Positions 28,035-38,077 of a stretch of DNA of 64,000 bases are shown here, one piece after another. Under the pieces are notes generated by a model. That model worked only from the letters and a program-made list of their open reading frames with translations. It was not told where the DNA came from and ran no database searches. The position numbers were made by a program, and so were the translations under genes. The stretch comes from Grimontia indica. GTDB taxonomy: Bacteria; Pseudomonadota; Gammaproteobacteria; Enterobacterales; Vibrionaceae. The stretch's first letter is position 1, and every line of letters begins with the position of its first letter. The stretch is taken from NCBI RefSeq assembly GCF_000333895.2, contig NZ_ANFM02000001.1:1-64000 (forward strand). The letters are read 5' to 3'.

Positions 28035-28945
28035 TACCTCGCTTTTTCACGGTTAAGGTAAAGCAGGGACGCGTTCAGGATCATGATGAAGACCAGAAGG
28101 ACTATACCTGTTGCGTAGAGAGCGCTGGCGTGGATACCTGATGCGTATGACATTTCCAGCGCGATGTTGGCGGTCAGGGTTCGTGCTGATTCGAGCAGAC
28201 CGTTAGGCATAGCAGGCGCATTACCCATCACCATGATAATGGCCATGGTCTCACCCAAAGCGCGGGCGATGCCAAGGATGACGCCCGTCATGATGCCTGA
28301 GCGCGCTGCAGGAACCAGCAACTTGAAGGTGGTGAACATCGGCGATGCACCAAGTGCCAGAGAGCCTTCTTTATAGGCCTTTGGTACTGCGCGCAGCGAC
28401 GTTTCAGAGACAGCGATAACCGTTGGCAGAATCATGACAGCGAGAACGATGATACCCGCCAGCAGTGTATTACCCGCTGGAACGTTGAAGATGTCCTGAA
28501 TCATTGGAACGATAATCACCAGACCGAAGAAGCCGTATACCACAGATGGGATACCGGCCAGGAGTTCAACGGCTGGACGGATGATGTTTGCCAGCCATTT
28601 TGGGGCAACTTCCGCGATAAAAACGGCGGTTAGAACCGCGACTGGCACGCCCAGCGCGACAGCGCCTGCGGTTGATGCCAGCGATGCCACAATCATTGGC
28701 GCGATGCCGTAAAGGGCTGGTGGCAGCCATTCTGAGCCAGTGACGATACCGGTAACACCGGCTTCCTGAATAGCAGGGAGGCCTTCACGGAAAATAAAGA
28801 AGCCGATGGTCGCGAGAGACAACACGCCCAGCGCTGCGGCTGTCAGGAATAGCGTGCGAAAGATGTCTTCGCGCCAGTCTCGGCGTTTGCCTGTTCCCAG
28901 CTTACCAGCGGGGATTTGGATAGATTGTTCGGTTGCGATGGTCAT
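28034..28945 (-). CDS. pstC: Phosphate ABC transporter permease PstC
   Basis: A permease of about 303 residues with six hydrophobic segments and the EAA loop AVSETSLRAVPKAYKEGSLA. The frame is open to 28966, but AAGGA at the right spacing before the ATG at 28945 (MTIATEQSIQIP) makes that the better start. It forms the membrane channel of the phosphate importer with PstA; its stop overlaps the pstA start by one base. Confidence 0.94.
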   Translation of the reverse strand: MTIATEQSIQIPAGKLGTGKRRDWREDIFRTLFLTAAALGVLSLATIGFFIFREGLPAIQEAGVTGIVTGSEWLPPALYGIAPMIVASLASTAGAVALGVPVAVLTAVFIAEVAPKWLANIIRPAVELLAGIPSVVYGFFGLVIIVPMIQDIFNVPAGNTLLAGIIVLAVMILPTVIAVSETSLRAVPKAYKEGSLALGASPMFTTFKLLVPAARSGIMTGVILGIARALGETMAIIMVMGNAPAMPNGLLESARTLTANIALEMSYASGIHASALYATGIVLLVFIMILNASLLYLNREKAR

Positions 28946-29036
28946 AATTGCTGTCCTTTGTGTCACATGATGACAGTAGGGAAATGCTTAACTTCTTGAA
29001 AAAGCGGCCTGATGAAAACCATCAGGCCAAGGGGTA

Positions 29037-29858
29037 TCACTTAACTGGCACGTAGCCTTGGTTTGAAACGATTTTCTGGCCTTCAGAAGAAACGACCCAC
29101 TTCAGGAATTCATCTGCTGCAGGTGAAGGTTTGCCATCTTTGCTCAGAACCAGGAAAGGACGGGCTACTTTGTAATCGCCGGCTGCGACTGCTTCAGAAG
29201 TTGGCGCAACGCCGTTCACTTTGACGGCTTTCAGTGATTCATCGATCGAACCCAGAGAGATATAACCGATGGCGAATGGGTTGTTCGCGACGATGGTTTT
29301 GATCACGCCGTTACCGTTACCTACCTGAGCGCGCTGCGAGATAGCAGAAACACTAATGCCGTTAACTTTGCGTTTCAGACCCATGATGTCTTCGAATGCG
29401 CCACGGGTGCCTGATGCTGTGTCACGGGTAACAACCACGATTGGCTTGTTTTCGCCGCCAACCTGAGACCAGTTTTGCACTTCCCCGCGGTAGATTTTTG
29501 CGATGTCTTCGATAGTCAGATCGTCCAGCGCGTTTGCGTTGTTAACCACAACGGCGATACCGTCACGCGCAATCACGGTTTCTTTCAGTGATGATTCTTT
29601 TTCTGAATCTTTCAGCTCACGAGATGCCATGCCGAACATTGACGTTCCGTTCTTAGCGGCTTTTACGCCCGCAGAAGAGCCTGTTCCCTGTACTTCGATA
29701 AAGGTGTTGTTGTTCTGGGTTTGGTAAGTCTCAGCCAAAACTTCCATTACTTCTGTTACAGACGTTGAGCCAGATACAGTGATGGTTTCTTGAGCGGTAG
29801 CAGTGTGAGCAACGAGTGCGCCAGCCATACAAAGTGCGGTGAATACTTTTGATTTCAT
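29037..29858 (-). CDS. pstS: Periplasmic phosphate-binding protein PstS
   Basis: A 273-residue solute-binding protein with a signal peptide cleaved after ATA (about residue 22). The mature N-terminus QETITVSGSTSVTEVMEVL holds the first phosphate-binding loop; the TRDTASGTRGAFEDIM loop supplies the second. It is the shorter PstS type, not the 346-residue E. coli form. As first gene of pstSCAB it delivers phosphate to PstCAB. A gap of about 90 bp to pstC could hold a processing or attenuation site. A candidate Pho box lies upstream. Confidence 0.94.
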   Translation of the reverse strand: MKSKVFTALCMAGALVAHTATAQETITVSGSTSVTEVMEVLAETYQTQNNNTFIEVQGTGSSAGVKAAKNGTSMFGMASRELKDSEKESSLKETVIARDGIAVVVNNANALDDLTIEDIAKIYRGEVQNWSQVGGENKPIVVVTRDTASGTRGAFEDIMGLKRKVNGISVSAISQRAQVGNGNGVIKTIVANNPFAIGYISLGSIDESLKAVKVNGVAPTSEAVAAGDYKVARPFLVLSKDGKPSPAADEFLKWVVSSEGQKIVSNQGYVPVK

Positions 29859-29920
29859 TATAGATTTCCTTAATCGTTGCCTTTCTCGAAGGTCGTGTAT
29901 GAGTCAACGATTGCAACTTT

Positions 29921-29938
29921 AGGTCTCTTTTATGACAC
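29921..29938 (-). promoter_or_regulatory. Candidate Pho box upstream of pstS
   Basis: On the minus strand GTGTCATAAAAGAGACCT resembles the PhoB site of two CTGTCAT repeats four bases apart: the first repeat matches 6 of 7, the second only 3 of 7. It lies 63-80 bp before the pstS start, where a PhoB-activated promoter would carry it. Confidence 0.35.
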
Positions 29939-30058
29939 TCATGTTTCAACAAAATTAAGCATTAATGACGAGACAAGGGGTTAGATATGAGTCGTATGAT
30001 TCAGTAGATAGGCATGTTGGGGTGAATAGGTTTGGGGCTCTAGAGAAAGAAATATCGG

Positions 30059-31678
30059 TTAGTTTTGGCTGGCAACGCGGGAGTTGATAAGTAAGGCTTC
30101 GTTTAGCCAGGCATCGGTCTGAGCAAGGTTCATTGGGCGGCCGTACCAGTAGCCCTGTATTTTGTCGCACCCAATTGAGACGAGATATTGACCCAAGGCT
30201 TCGGTTTCCACACCCTCAGCAACCACGCGGCAATCCAGACTATGGGCAAGGTAAATGGTTGATCTGACAATGGCTTCATGGTTGCTACTGTAAAGAAGAT
30301 CGGTCACAAAACTGCGGTCAATTTTGATTTCGTCTATCGGCATATTGCTCAGGATAGACAGTGATGAAAAGCCAGTTCCGAAATCATCAATACTCAGTGA
30401 TACACCCAACTTCTTAATTTTCTCCAGTACAGCCCGCGCTTTGGCTGGATTCTGCATCATACTGGTTTCCGTGATTTCCAGCGTCAGTTGGGCAGGGTTG
30501 ATGGCATAACGGCTGAGTAGCTTGGACAGGTAAGGTTCGAGTGAGTCATCTTCAATGTCTTTTGCCGAAAGGTTGACCTGAACCTGCGGCGTTATAGATT
30601 GCTGTCGCCATACGGCGAGCTGGGCGACTGTGCTTTCCAGGACCCAATGGGTAATTTTTTGTATGGCATTGGTTTGTTCAGCAAGCGGGATAAAGTCATC
30701 CGGTCTGACACTGTAACCGTCAGCCAAAGGCCAGCGTATTAAGGCTTCAAAGGTGGTGCTGCTCGGATTGTGTACGTTCATGACGGGTTGGAAATTGAGC
30801 TCAAAATCCATGGTTTCAAGCGCGTTGTGAAGCATGGCGGCCAATTCCGTTTTATCGTAGAAGTGGCTGGATGCCGCAGGCTCGTAAATAGCGTAGGGCG
30901 CCTGAATGCGTTTGGCGTTGTACATGGCGACTTCAGCGCGCTTAAGGACCTCTTCAGCGTTGCTGCCGTGTTCCGGGAACAGCGCGACACCCACTGTGTT
31001 GGTCAGATTCACATCGTGGTCATTAATAGTCAGTGGGTGGTCTAAATAGCTCTGAATACTCTCGATGTATTGGGCAATATTGATATTTTCTGGGTCGTTC
31101 AGAATCATGGTGAATCGGTTCCCGCTGGACCGGGCGAGAAAGATTTCATCCTCAACAAATTCTTTGAGTCGGGTAGAAAACTGCGCAAGTAACACATCAC
31201 CTTTTTGGTGGCTAAAGACTTCATTGATGTTATTGAAGTTATTGATATCAATAATGATCAAGGCAAAGTGTTGTTGAGAAGTGTTGTAGTCAATGACTTG
31301 CTGTCCAATGGTGTTCAACAAAAACCGACGGTTTGGCAAGCCGGTCAGTGGGTCATGCGACTCGTTGTGACGTTGTTGAAATTCCGCAAACGCGATGCGC
31401 TCCATGCTTTGGGAGACGACACCAAAGATCATGACACAGAAGATACCCCCGCCAAAAAAGACCGCCGCAACAATGAACTCGATCGTGGTGGCTTCAGGCT
31501 GACGAGACAAGAAGGCTGCGAAAATGACGTAGCCCAGCACGAAACCAAGCATCACGGGAATGAAGCTGAAAGTGGAAGGGCGACGGTCGCGGCGATATAG
31601 AGCGATCGATGATTTCAGCGCCGAAATCAGGGCGAGCATTCCAAGTATGACAAGCACTATTGAGACGGTTTTTATCAT
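30059..31678 (-). CDS. Membrane GGDEF-EAL protein, phosphodiesterase type
   Basis: About 539 residues from the ATG at 31678 (MIKTVSIVLVILGMLALI); an upstream TTG at 31756 only adds an unlikely extension. Three hydrophobic segments lie in residues 1-100. The GGDEF domain keeps DPLTGLPNRRFLL, but its active site reads SGNRF, so cyclase activity is not expected. The EAL domain (about 290-530) is intact: FEALIRW, VNLSAKD, LEITETSMM, SIDDFGTGFSSL, IKIDRSF, AEGVET and QGYWYG. The net activity should be c-di-GMP hydrolysis, perhaps modulated by GTP at the degenerate domain. A single gene. Confidence 0.9.
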   Translation of the reverse strand: MIKTVSIVLVILGMLALISALKSSIALYRRDRRPSTFSFIPVMLGFVLGYVIFAAFLSRQPEATTIEFIVAAVFFGGGIFCVMIFGVVSQSMERIAFAEFQQRHNESHDPLTGLPNRRFLLNTIGQQVIDYNTSQQHFALIIIDINNFNNINEVFSHQKGDVLLAQFSTRLKEFVEDEIFLARSSGNRFTMILNDPENINIAQYIESIQSYLDHPLTINDHDVNLTNTVGVALFPEHGSNAEEVLKRAEVAMYNAKRIQAPYAIYEPAASSHFYDKTELAAMLHNALETMDFELNFQPVMNVHNPSSTTFEALIRWPLADGYSVRPDDFIPLAEQTNAIQKITHWVLESTVAQLAVWRQQSITPQVQVNLSAKDIEDDSLEPYLSKLLSRYAINPAQLTLEITETSMMQNPAKARAVLEKIKKLGVSLSIDDFGTGFSSLSILSNMPIDEIKIDRSFVTDLLYSSNHEAIVRSTIYLAHSLDCRVVAEGVETEALGQYLVSIGCDKIQGYWYGRPMNLAQTDAWLNEALLINSRVASQN

Positions 31679-31832
31679 CGTCCTATCACTTCGCCCGCGG
31701 TGAAATACTAAGGTCAACAAACCTTGAAAAGGATTAACGCTGCCTTGATATGCCAAGACAGCATAAGCTGTTATAAATGTAGTAGAGATTTGTCGATATT
31801 GAGAAAAGTGTCAGCAAATCAATGAGGTTATG

Positions 31833-32582
31833 TTAAGTATTGCAGACAGGACAGGTTGGGTATTTAGGCAGATTAAAGTTGCGCCATTCGCTGGCCATCG
31901 CATCGTACAGCATGACCTTACCCGTTGGCGCAGGCGCAAAGCCTGATAATAGCTTAATAGCCTCTAGGGCCTGACAAGCACCAATGATGCCTACGACAGG
32001 ACTGAGAATTCCGGCCTCAACACAGCTCAGCGCCTGGTCACCGAAAAGCGCGCTGAGACATTGGTAGCATGGTTCACCCTCTCCGTAGGTGAACACCGCT
32101 ATTTGTCCTTCGAGCCGAATAGCAGCGCCGCTCACCAATGGCCTTTTGGCGTCAAAGCATAAACGGTTTAACTGATTGCGGGTCTCCACATTGTCGGAGC
32201 AATCCATCACCAAGTCGTGAGAATGAATGAGCTGACGTAAGGTTTCGTCGTCCAACCGCTTGGCAATAGTTTCTACCACGATATGTGGGTTGATTTTACG
32301 AAGACTGGCAGCGGCTGATTCCACTTTCAGTTCACCAATCGTGTCGTCACTGTGTAGCACTTGGCGCTGCAGGTTGGAGAGCTCAACCTTGTCGTCATCA
32401 ATAAGCGTCAGTTTCCCGACCCCAGCGGCAGCAAGGTATTGCGTGGCAGCACAGCCAAGGCCGCCCGCTCCCAACACCAGAATACTGCCTTTTTTTAATG
32501 CTTCCTGACCGTCGAAATCAAACTGACGCAGAATGATTTGCCGGTTATACCTGAGTTCTTCTTCGGGAGAGAGAATATCCAC
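31833..32582 (-). CDS. moeB: Molybdopterin-synthase adenylyltransferase MoeB
   Basis: A 249-residue E1-like enzyme, the same length as E. coli MoeB. It adenylates the C-terminus of MoaD so that sulfur can be added for molybdopterin synthesis. The nucleotide-binding loop is VLGAGGLGCAATQYLAAAG, followed by LIDDDKVELSNLQRQ. Zinc cysteine pairs are in CYQC and the C-terminal CPVC. It begins eight bases after the moeA stop, so the two form an operon. Confidence 0.95.
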   Translation of the reverse strand: MDILSPEEELRYNRQIILRQFDFDGQEALKKGSILVLGAGGLGCAATQYLAAAGVGKLTLIDDDKVELSNLQRQVLHSDDTIGELKVESAAASLRKINPHIVVETIAKRLDDETLRQLIHSHDLVMDCSDNVETRNQLNRLCFDAKRPLVSGAAIRLEGQIAVFTYGEGEPCYQCLSALFGDQALSCVEAGILSPVVGIIGACQALEAIKLLSGFAPAPTGKVMLYDAMASEWRNFNLPKYPTCPVCNT

Positions 32583-32590
32583 GTTTTTCC

Positions 32591-33826
32591 TCAGTTCAGT
32601 ACGGCATTAAATGGTTCAATGGTGACGGTTTCGCCCACTTCGATATGGCCGCGATCTTGCTCAAGTACGGCAAAGCAGTTAGCCAGAGACAAAGAGCTGA
32701 ATGCGCCAGAACCCTGGTTGCCCGTAGTTGAAACCAGTAAATCGCCATTGTCATCCGTACGATAAACGGCACGTTGATAATCTGCTCGGCCTGGTGCTTT
32801 CTTAAAGCGGGTTTCGGCTTTGGCTTTCAGCGTAATTGAAGGTTGCCACTGAGTATGACCTGCCAATTTAGCCAATAGAGGCTGAACCAAAACGTGCAGC
32901 GTGACAAGGACTGAAACCGGGTTGCCTGGCAGACCGCAGAAGAGGGCGCCTTTCACTTTGCCGAAGGCAAAAGGTTTGCCCGGCTTGATGGCGATTTTCC
33001 AGAATCCGACTTCGCCTTCCTGATCCAGAATGTCTTTGGTGTAATCTGCTTCACCGACGCTGACGCCACCGGAAGTCACAATGACATCGGCTTCAGCTGC
33101 TGCTTTGAGGAAAGCCTCGCGAAGTTGGTCGGGACAATCAGGAATCACACCGAGGTCAATGGCTTCACAATGCATCTTCTCTAGCATGGCGCGAATGGTA
33201 TAGCGGTTGCTGTCGTAGATTTCACCTTTGCCCAGTGTTTCACCGACCTGACGTAATTCATCACCTGTCGAGAAAAAGGCGACTTTTGGGCGACGTATGA
33301 CGGTAACTTCGGCAATGCCCAGTGTTGCGAGCATTGGCACTTCGCGTGGTGTTAGCAGCGTGCCTTTTGGAATAACAACGTCACCCGCTTTTACATCATC
33401 GCCGATCGGGCGGATGTTTTGCTGTGGCTGGGCTGATGCGGTAAAAGTGATCTGGTCGCCTTCAACAGTCGTTTGTTCTTGCATGATAACGGCGTCCGCA
33501 CCTTCTGGTACTTCTGCACCAGTCATAATGCGGATACAACTGCCTGTTGGCCATTCGCCTTCAAATGGCACACCGGCAAATGATTTCCCAGCCAGTCTTA
33601 ACGTGTTAGACGAGGCCAAATCGCTGGTGCGAAGGGCGTAACCATCCATTGCTGAGTTAGCGAAAGGTGGCACGTTTAGCGGTGAGCGGATATCTTCCGC
33701 AGTGATGCGGTTTTGCGCATTAACAAGAGAAACCACTTCTGTTTCGCTGAGTGGCGTTGTGTTCTCAAGAAGGGTAGAAATAGCCTCAGAAACGGGCATC
33801 AATCCCGGCGTGTCGCAGCAACCCAT
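32591..33826 (-). CDS. moeA: Molybdopterin molybdotransferase MoeA
   Basis: The frame is open to 33943, but the ATG at 33826 (MGCCDTPGLMPVSEAI) follows GAGAG and gives 411 residues, exactly the E. coli MoeA length. MoeA inserts molybdate into adenylated molybdopterin. Visible family segments include PPFANSAMDGYALR, IMTGAEVPEGADAVIMQE, the MPT-binding VTSGGVSVGEADYTKD and GLPGNPVSVLV. It is the first gene of moeA-moeB and divergent from folE. Confidence 0.94.
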   Translation of the reverse strand: MGCCDTPGLMPVSEAISTLLENTTPLSETEVVSLVNAQNRITAEDIRSPLNVPPFANSAMDGYALRTSDLASSNTLRLAGKSFAGVPFEGEWPTGSCIRIMTGAEVPEGADAVIMQEQTTVEGDQITFTASAQPQQNIRPIGDDVKAGDVVIPKGTLLTPREVPMLATLGIAEVTVIRRPKVAFFSTGDELRQVGETLGKGEIYDSNRYTIRAMLEKMHCEAIDLGVIPDCPDQLREAFLKAAAEADVIVTSGGVSVGEADYTKDILDQEGEVGFWKIAIKPGKPFAFGKVKGALFCGLPGNPVSVLVTLHVLVQPLLAKLAGHTQWQPSITLKAKAETRFKKAPGRADYQRAVYRTDDNGDLLVSTTGNQGSGAFSSLSLANCFAVLEQDRGHIEVGETVTIEPFNAVLN

Positions 33827-34205
33827 ATAAAGACTCTCATTCGTTTTTTGAATACTGTAGCCGATTGCGTTAGTCAGGTCATGTGACGTAACTTTCATGC
33901 TTAGCCTATGATCTCTATATAGACTTGTACTTTTGGCGGACACAATCGGTGCAACGAGATTGATGACAGAGCGTTAATAACGAACCAAGCATCTTTGTAA
34001 TGATGAGGTATTCTGCTCAACTCGTAGAAGAAAGAAGGTATTATCGCAAACTTTGTAGCCGGAAACTAATGCCCACACGCATTTCGAGGTGTAATTTTCC
34101 TACTATTAACGTTATGCTTCAAAATTCTGACAGCACATTGATCCTTGTCCTCAAAAGGCGAGTAATAAATAAAACTATAACATTGGAACGATCCGAGGAA
34201 TGACT
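33827..34205. other. Divergent promoter region moeA/folE
   Basis: These 379 bp separate the divergent moeA and folE genes and must hold both promoters. I looked for a Moco riboswitch-like leader and for strong inverted repeats and found none I could support. Confidence 0.45.
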
Positions 34206-34859
34206 ATGACAGCATTGAGCGATTCTGCAAAACGAGTCCGTGAGGCGCTGATAGCACGTGGCATTGAGACGCCGATGCAGGCTGGGTCGCCGATGACCGC
34301 CCAAGAGAAGAAAGAGAAAATCGAATACCACATGCGTGAAATCCTGACGGCGATGGATCTTGATTTGGAAGATGATAGCCTGACTGAAACACCAATGCGC
34401 ATTGCGAAAATGTATGTCGATGAAGTCTTTTCTGGCCTGGATTACGCTAACTTCCCAAAAATCACAGTTATCGATAACAAAATGGGCTGTGATGAAATGG
34501 TAAGAGTGAAGAATATTACGCTGACCAGCACCTGCGAGCACCACTTGGTGACTATCGATGGGCAGTGCACAGTTGCTTATCTGCCAAAGAACAAGATCAT
34601 TGGTTTATCGAAGATTAACCGTATCGTAAGGTTCTTCTCTCAACGTCCACAGGTTCAGGAGCGCTTGACGCGCCAAATCCTCGTGGCCCTGCAAACGTTA
34701 CTGGAAACAGATAACGTAGCAGTTCATATGAACGCAACCCACTATTGCGTGAAAGCACGCGGTGTAATGGACGCCACAAGTGAAACCACGACGACTGCAT
34801 TGGGTGGTATCTTCAAATCCAACTCAGCGACGCGCGCAGAATTCCTACATGGCATCTAA
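34206..34859 (+). CDS. folE: GTP cyclohydrolase I FolE
   Basis: A 217-residue enzyme that converts GTP to 7,8-dihydroneopterin triphosphate, the first step to folate and, with queD and queE elsewhere in the window, to queuosine. Zinc ligands are in STCEHH (Cys, His) and HYCVKARG (Cys). [24 protein letters not shown] is the family core. The ATG at 34206 is preferred over that at 34200 because GAGGA is then spaced six bases. It ends in a terminator shared with aspC. Confidence 0.95.
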   Translation: MTALSDSAKRVREALIARGIETPMQAGSPMTAQEKKEKIEYHMREILTAMDLDLEDDSLTETPMRIAKMYVDEVFSGLDYANFPKITVIDNKMGCDEMVRVKNITLTSTCEHHLVTIDGQCTVAYLPKNKIIGLSKINRIVRFFSQRPQVQERLTRQILVALQTLLETDNVAVHMNATHYCVKARGVMDATSETTTTALGGIFKSNSATRAEFLHGI

Positions 34860-34876
34860 CACTGAATGACGAATAC

Positions 34877-34905
34877 AAAAAAAGCGCCGGAAAGGCGCTT
34901 TTTTC
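34877..34905. terminator. Bidirectional terminator folE/aspC
   Basis: AAGCGCC and GGCGCTT form the stem, with A7 before and T6 after, midway between the convergent stops. Confidence 0.9.
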
Positions 34906-34922
34906 TTGGCTGCAATTTTGAA

Positions 34923-36116
34923 TTACTTCAAAACAGCGGCAATAGCTTTACACAGTGGACCCATGTTTGAACGTGTCATGCCAGCAACGCTGATTCGGCC
35001 AGAACCAACAATGTAAACACCGAACTCTTCTTTCAGTTGGTTCACTTGTTCTTTGGTCAGGCCAGAGAAAGAGAACATGCCGTTTTGACGCTCGATAAAG
35101 CTGAAGTCACGGTCAACGCCTTCTTCTTTCAATGTCGCTACGAACAGCTCGCGCATCGCCTGAATGCGAACGCGCATATCTGCCACTTCCTGCTCCCACT
35201 CTGCGCGCAGTGCCGCATCGTTCAGGATAACAGTCACAACCGCAGCACCGTGTGCTGGTGGGTTAGAGTAGATAACACGCGCAATGCTCTTCACTTGGCT
35301 AAATGCAGCTGCAGCTTGCTCGGCAGATTCACCGACCAGTGTGAATGCACCAACACGCTCATTGTACAGACCGAAGTTTTTCGAGAATGAACTTGCGACC
35401 AGAAGCTCTGAACAGCTTTCAGTGAAAATACGCAGACCTGCAGCATCTTCTTCAACGCCTTTCGCAAAACCTTGGTATGCAAAGTCAAACAGCGGCAGAA
35501 GACCTTTTTCTTTTACCAGTGCTGCGAGTTGTTGCCATTGGCCTGCATCTGGGTCGATACCGGTTGGGTTGTGGCAGCAACCGTGCAGAAGGACAACATC
35601 ACCAGCGCTTGCAGTGTGGAGATCTGCCAGCATGGCATCGAAGTCCATGTCTTTAGTTTCTGCGTTGTAGTAGCTGTATTGCGCGACTTCCAGACCTGCT
35701 GCAGCGAATACGCCATTGTGGTTTGCCCAAGTTGGGTTGCTCACCCAAACTTTCACGTCGCCAAGTTGGCGTTTAATGAATTCAGCCGCCAGACGAAGAG
35801 CGCCGGTACCACCCGGAGCTTGTGCAGTTTGTGCACGTTTGTCTGCAATTACTGGAGCGTCAGCGCCGAACAGCAGTTTTTGCACTGCCAGACCGTATTC
35901 AGGGGTACCTGGAATCGCCAGATAAGATTTGGTGGTTTCGTTTTCCAGCAGAACAGCTTCTGCTTTTTTAACGGTTGCCAGAACAGGGGTGTTTCCGGAT
36001 TCATCCTTGTAAATACCTACACCCAAATTGATTTTCTCAGCACGGGCATCGGCTTTGAATTCTTCGGTTAGGCCTAGAATAGGGTCGGCGGGAGCCGCAG
36101 CAATTTTTTCAAACAT
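34923..36116 (-). CDS. aspC: Aspartate aminotransferase AspC
   Basis: A 397-residue class I aminotransferase (E. coli AspC has 396). It interconverts aspartate and oxaloacetate with 2-oxoglutarate/glutamate. The start [20 protein letters not shown] and [12 protein letters not shown] are AspC-like; the PLP lysine is in [15 protein letters not shown]; the C-terminal substrate arginine is in GRISVAGM. Overlap of activity with aromatic aminotransferase (TyrB) cannot be excluded. It lies downstream of no other gene in the same unit. Confidence 0.94.
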   Translation of the reverse strand: MFEKIAAAPADPILGLTEEFKADARAEKINLGVGIYKDESGNTPVLATVKKAEAVLLENETTKSYLAIPGTPEYGLAVQKLLFGADAPVIADKRAQTAQAPGGTGALRLAAEFIKRQLGDVKVWVSNPTWANHNGVFAAAGLEVAQYSYYNAETKDMDFDAMLADLHTASAGDVVLLHGCCHNPTGIDPDAGQWQQLAALVKEKGLLPLFDFAYQGFAKGVEEDAAGLRIFTESCSELLVASSFSKNFGLYNERVGAFTLVGESAEQAAAAFSQVKSIARVIYSNPPAHGAAVVTVILNDAALRAEWEQEVADMRVRIQAMRELFVATLKEEGVDRDFSFIERQNGMFSFSGLTKEQVNQLKEEFGVYIVGSGRISVAGMTRSNMGPLCKAIAAVLK

Positions 36117-36433
36117 CTTCGTTCATCCATGGCGTTAGTAACTTTCTTTTTTTATAACATTTGGCTGATGGTAATAAAACGGAAATTTAAGGATTTTTTA
36201 CGATTAGCTATCACTTGGCTGCCGGATGACAATAAAGCCTCTATTTCTCTATCTTTTCTTAATGGCGTGATGTGGGACAGACAAGTTTTGGAGGAGTGGC
36301 ACAAAATCCTGAAACACGCATGAGAAGGGGAGTCGTACGTGCCAGAGAAGACGAAAATCTCGTGTGCCTGATGAAGAAAAATTACAGACAAAAAAGGCCG
36401 CTTTTCGCGACCTTTTTAAACATCCAAAATGGA
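36117..36433. other. Gap between asnS and aspC
   Basis: These 317 bp carry the aspC promoter region and the asnS terminator (36390-36417). A 64-codon plus-strand frame at 36129-36323 has no ribosome-binding site or family resemblance and is not called. Confidence 0.5.
36390..36417 (-). terminator. Terminator of asnS, read toward lower coordinates
   Basis: On the minus strand GGTCGC pairs with GCGGCC (one G-U pair) around GAAAA, with A-rich sequence before and T-rich sequence after. The A- and T-runs on both sides would allow it to act in either direction. Since minus-strand transcription comes from aspC's upstream side, it lies upstream of asnS's stop only if read from aspC; it therefore most likely stops aspC-upstream read-through. 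Confidence 0.35.
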
Positions 36434-37843
36434 TTAGAAGTTTGCGCTACGTGGCGTACGTGGGAATGGGATAACGTCACGAACGTTGCCCATACCTGTC
36501 ACGTAAGAAACCAGACGCTCGAAGCCCAGACCGAAACCCGCGTGTGGCACAGTGCCGTAACGGCGCAGGTCGCGATACCAGTTCATGTGCTCTGGGTCGA
36601 TGTTCATCGCACGCATACGCTCGTCTAGTACATCCAGACGTTCTTCACGCTGTGCACCACCGATGATTTCACCGATGCCAGGTGCCAGAACGTCCATCGC
36701 AGCTACAGTTTTGCCGTCGTCGTTCAAACGCATGTAGAAAGCTTTGATGTCTTTCGGGTAGTTTTTAACGATAACTGGCGCGTTGAAGTGTTCTTCAGCC
36801 AGGAAGCGCTCGTGCTCAGAAGCCAGATCGATACCCCACTCAACAGGGAATTCGAACTTCTTGCCAGATTTGATCAAGATGTCGATAGCATCGGTGTAAT
36901 CTACTTGAGCGAAGTCAGAATCAACAAACTTCTCAAGTCGGGTGATCGCTTCTTTGTCGATACGCTGAGCAAAGAATTCCATATCGTCACGGCGCTCTTC
37001 AAGCACAGCTTTGAACACAAACTTCAGCATGTCTTCTGCCAGCTTTGCTACATCGTCCAACTCTGCGAACGCTACTTCTGGCTCAACCATCCAGAATTCC
37101 GCAAGGTGGCGGCTGGTGTTTGAGTTTTCAGCACGGAAAGTTGGGCCGAAGGTGTAAACCTTGCTAATTGCGCACGCGTATGCTTCTGCGTTCAACTGAC
37201 CTGATACCGTCAGGAAGGTTTCTTTACCGAAGAAATCTTCGTTGTAATCAACGTCGCCTTTGTCAGTGCGAGGCAGGTTTTCCATGTCCAGTGTAGAAAC
37301 GCGGAACATTTCACCAGCACCTTCAGCGTCAGACGCAGTGATTAGTGGAGCAGATACCCAGAAGTAACCTTGCTCGTGGTAGAAGCGGTGAATCGCTTGT
37401 GCCAGACAGTTACGTACACGTGCTACCGCGCCAATGACGTTGGTGCGTGGGCGCAGGTGAGCTACTTCACGCAGGTACTCAATCGAGTGGCGGGTTTTCG
37501 CCATTGGGTAGGTGTCAGCATCTTCAACCCAACCAACCACTTTCACGTTAGTTGCTTGCAGTTCGTATGCCTGACCTTGTCCCGGGCTTTCTACCACCTT
37601 ACCGGTAACTTCTACAGAGCAGCCTGTGGTAAGACGCAATACTTCTTCCTGGTAATTATTCAGCTCATTAGGAACAACCGCCTGGATAGGGTCAAAACAA
37701 GAGCCGTCATAAATGGCAAGGAAAGAAATACCGGCTTTTGAATCACGACGTGTGCGGATCCAACCGCGAACAGTGACTTCTGTGTCTACTGCCGCTTTGC
37801 CGTGCAGGACGTCTGCTACAGGCACATAGTTCATAATTTGCAT
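36434..37843 (-). CDS. asnS: Asparaginyl-tRNA synthetase AsnS
   Basis: A 469-residue class IIb synthetase charging tRNA-Asn. The OB-fold anticodon-binding domain opens with [24 protein letters not shown]; class II motif 2 is [21 protein letters not shown] and motif 3 [16 protein letters not shown]. coli AsnS has 466 residues. Two starts are close: ATG 37843 (spaced four bases from GGAG) and ATG 37834 (better homology, [10 protein letters not shown]). A stem-loop precedes the ribosome-binding site. Confidence 0.96.
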   Translation of the reverse strand: MQIMNYVPVADVLHGKAAVDTEVTVRGWIRTRRDSKAGISFLAIYDGSCFDPIQAVVPNELNNYQEEVLRLTTGCSVEVTGKVVESPGQGQAYELQATNVKVVGWVEDADTYPMAKTRHSIEYLREVAHLRPRTNVIGAVARVRNCLAQAIHRFYHEQGYFWVSAPLITASDAEGAGEMFRVSTLDMENLPRTDKGDVDYNEDFFGKETFLTVSGQLNAEAYACAISKVYTFGPTFRAENSNTSRHLAEFWMVEPEVAFAELDDVAKLAEDMLKFVFKAVLEERRDDMEFFAQRIDKEAITRLEKFVDSDFAQVDYTDAIDILIKSGKKFEFPVEWGIDLASEHERFLAEEHFNAPVIVKNYPKDIKAFYMRLNDDGKTVAAMDVLAPGIGEIIGGAQREERLDVLDERMRAMNIDPEHMNWYRDLRRYGTVPHAGFGLGFERLVSYVTGMGNVRDVIPFPRTPRSANF

Positions 37844-37861
37844 CTAACTCCGTTGAAGAAT

Positions 37862-37886
37862 ATCCGACGATTCAGAGTCGTCGGAT
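37862..37886 (-). promoter_or_regulatory. Stem-loop in the asnS 5' leader
   Basis: ATCCGACGA (37862-37870) is inverted perfectly as TCGTCGGAT (37878-37886) around a seven-base loop. On the transcript the stem ends about 15 bases before the GGAG of asnS. It could affect translation or be the terminator remnant of an upstream unit; no U-tract follows. Confidence 0.5.
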
Positions 37887-37923
37887 TAGGATAATTCGCA
37901 CTAGGACTGGCAAGTTTACCCGC

Positions 37924-37950
37924 ATACCTGAGCTACCTCAAGATGCAGGA
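37924..37950. repeat. Half of a family B palindrome
   Basis: ATACCTGAGCTACCTCA then AGATGCAGGA matches the left half of a palindrome family whose fuller copy is at 57272-57330. The right half is missing. Its AGATGCAGGA core is also present in the family A copy at 108-160. Confidence 0.5.
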
Positions 37951-38026
37951 ATAACGAGGCTTCATGGTGCGATGAGATCGAAGAAAAAACCAGCAGAAAT
38001 ATAGGAATAAGTAGAAAAACTTATGA

Positions 38027-38045
38027 CCCGGCGTAGAGCGCCGGG
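38027..38045 (-). terminator. Probable terminator of the peroxidase operon
   Basis: CCCGGCG and CGCCGGG flank TAGAG. It lies about 35 bp past the peroxidase stop; the following minus-strand tract is only moderately T-rich. Confidence 0.6.
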
Positions 38046-38077
38046 CCAAAACTGCAATATTGTGGTCTGTTTGTCGG

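Noticed and set aside
33827-34205. Moco riboswitch or strong operator upstream of moeA
   Set aside because: No matching stems or conserved bases could be read by eye.
36129-36323. 64-codon plus-strand frame in the aspC upstream region
   Set aside because: No ribosome-binding site, no domain, and overlaps the expected aspC promoter.
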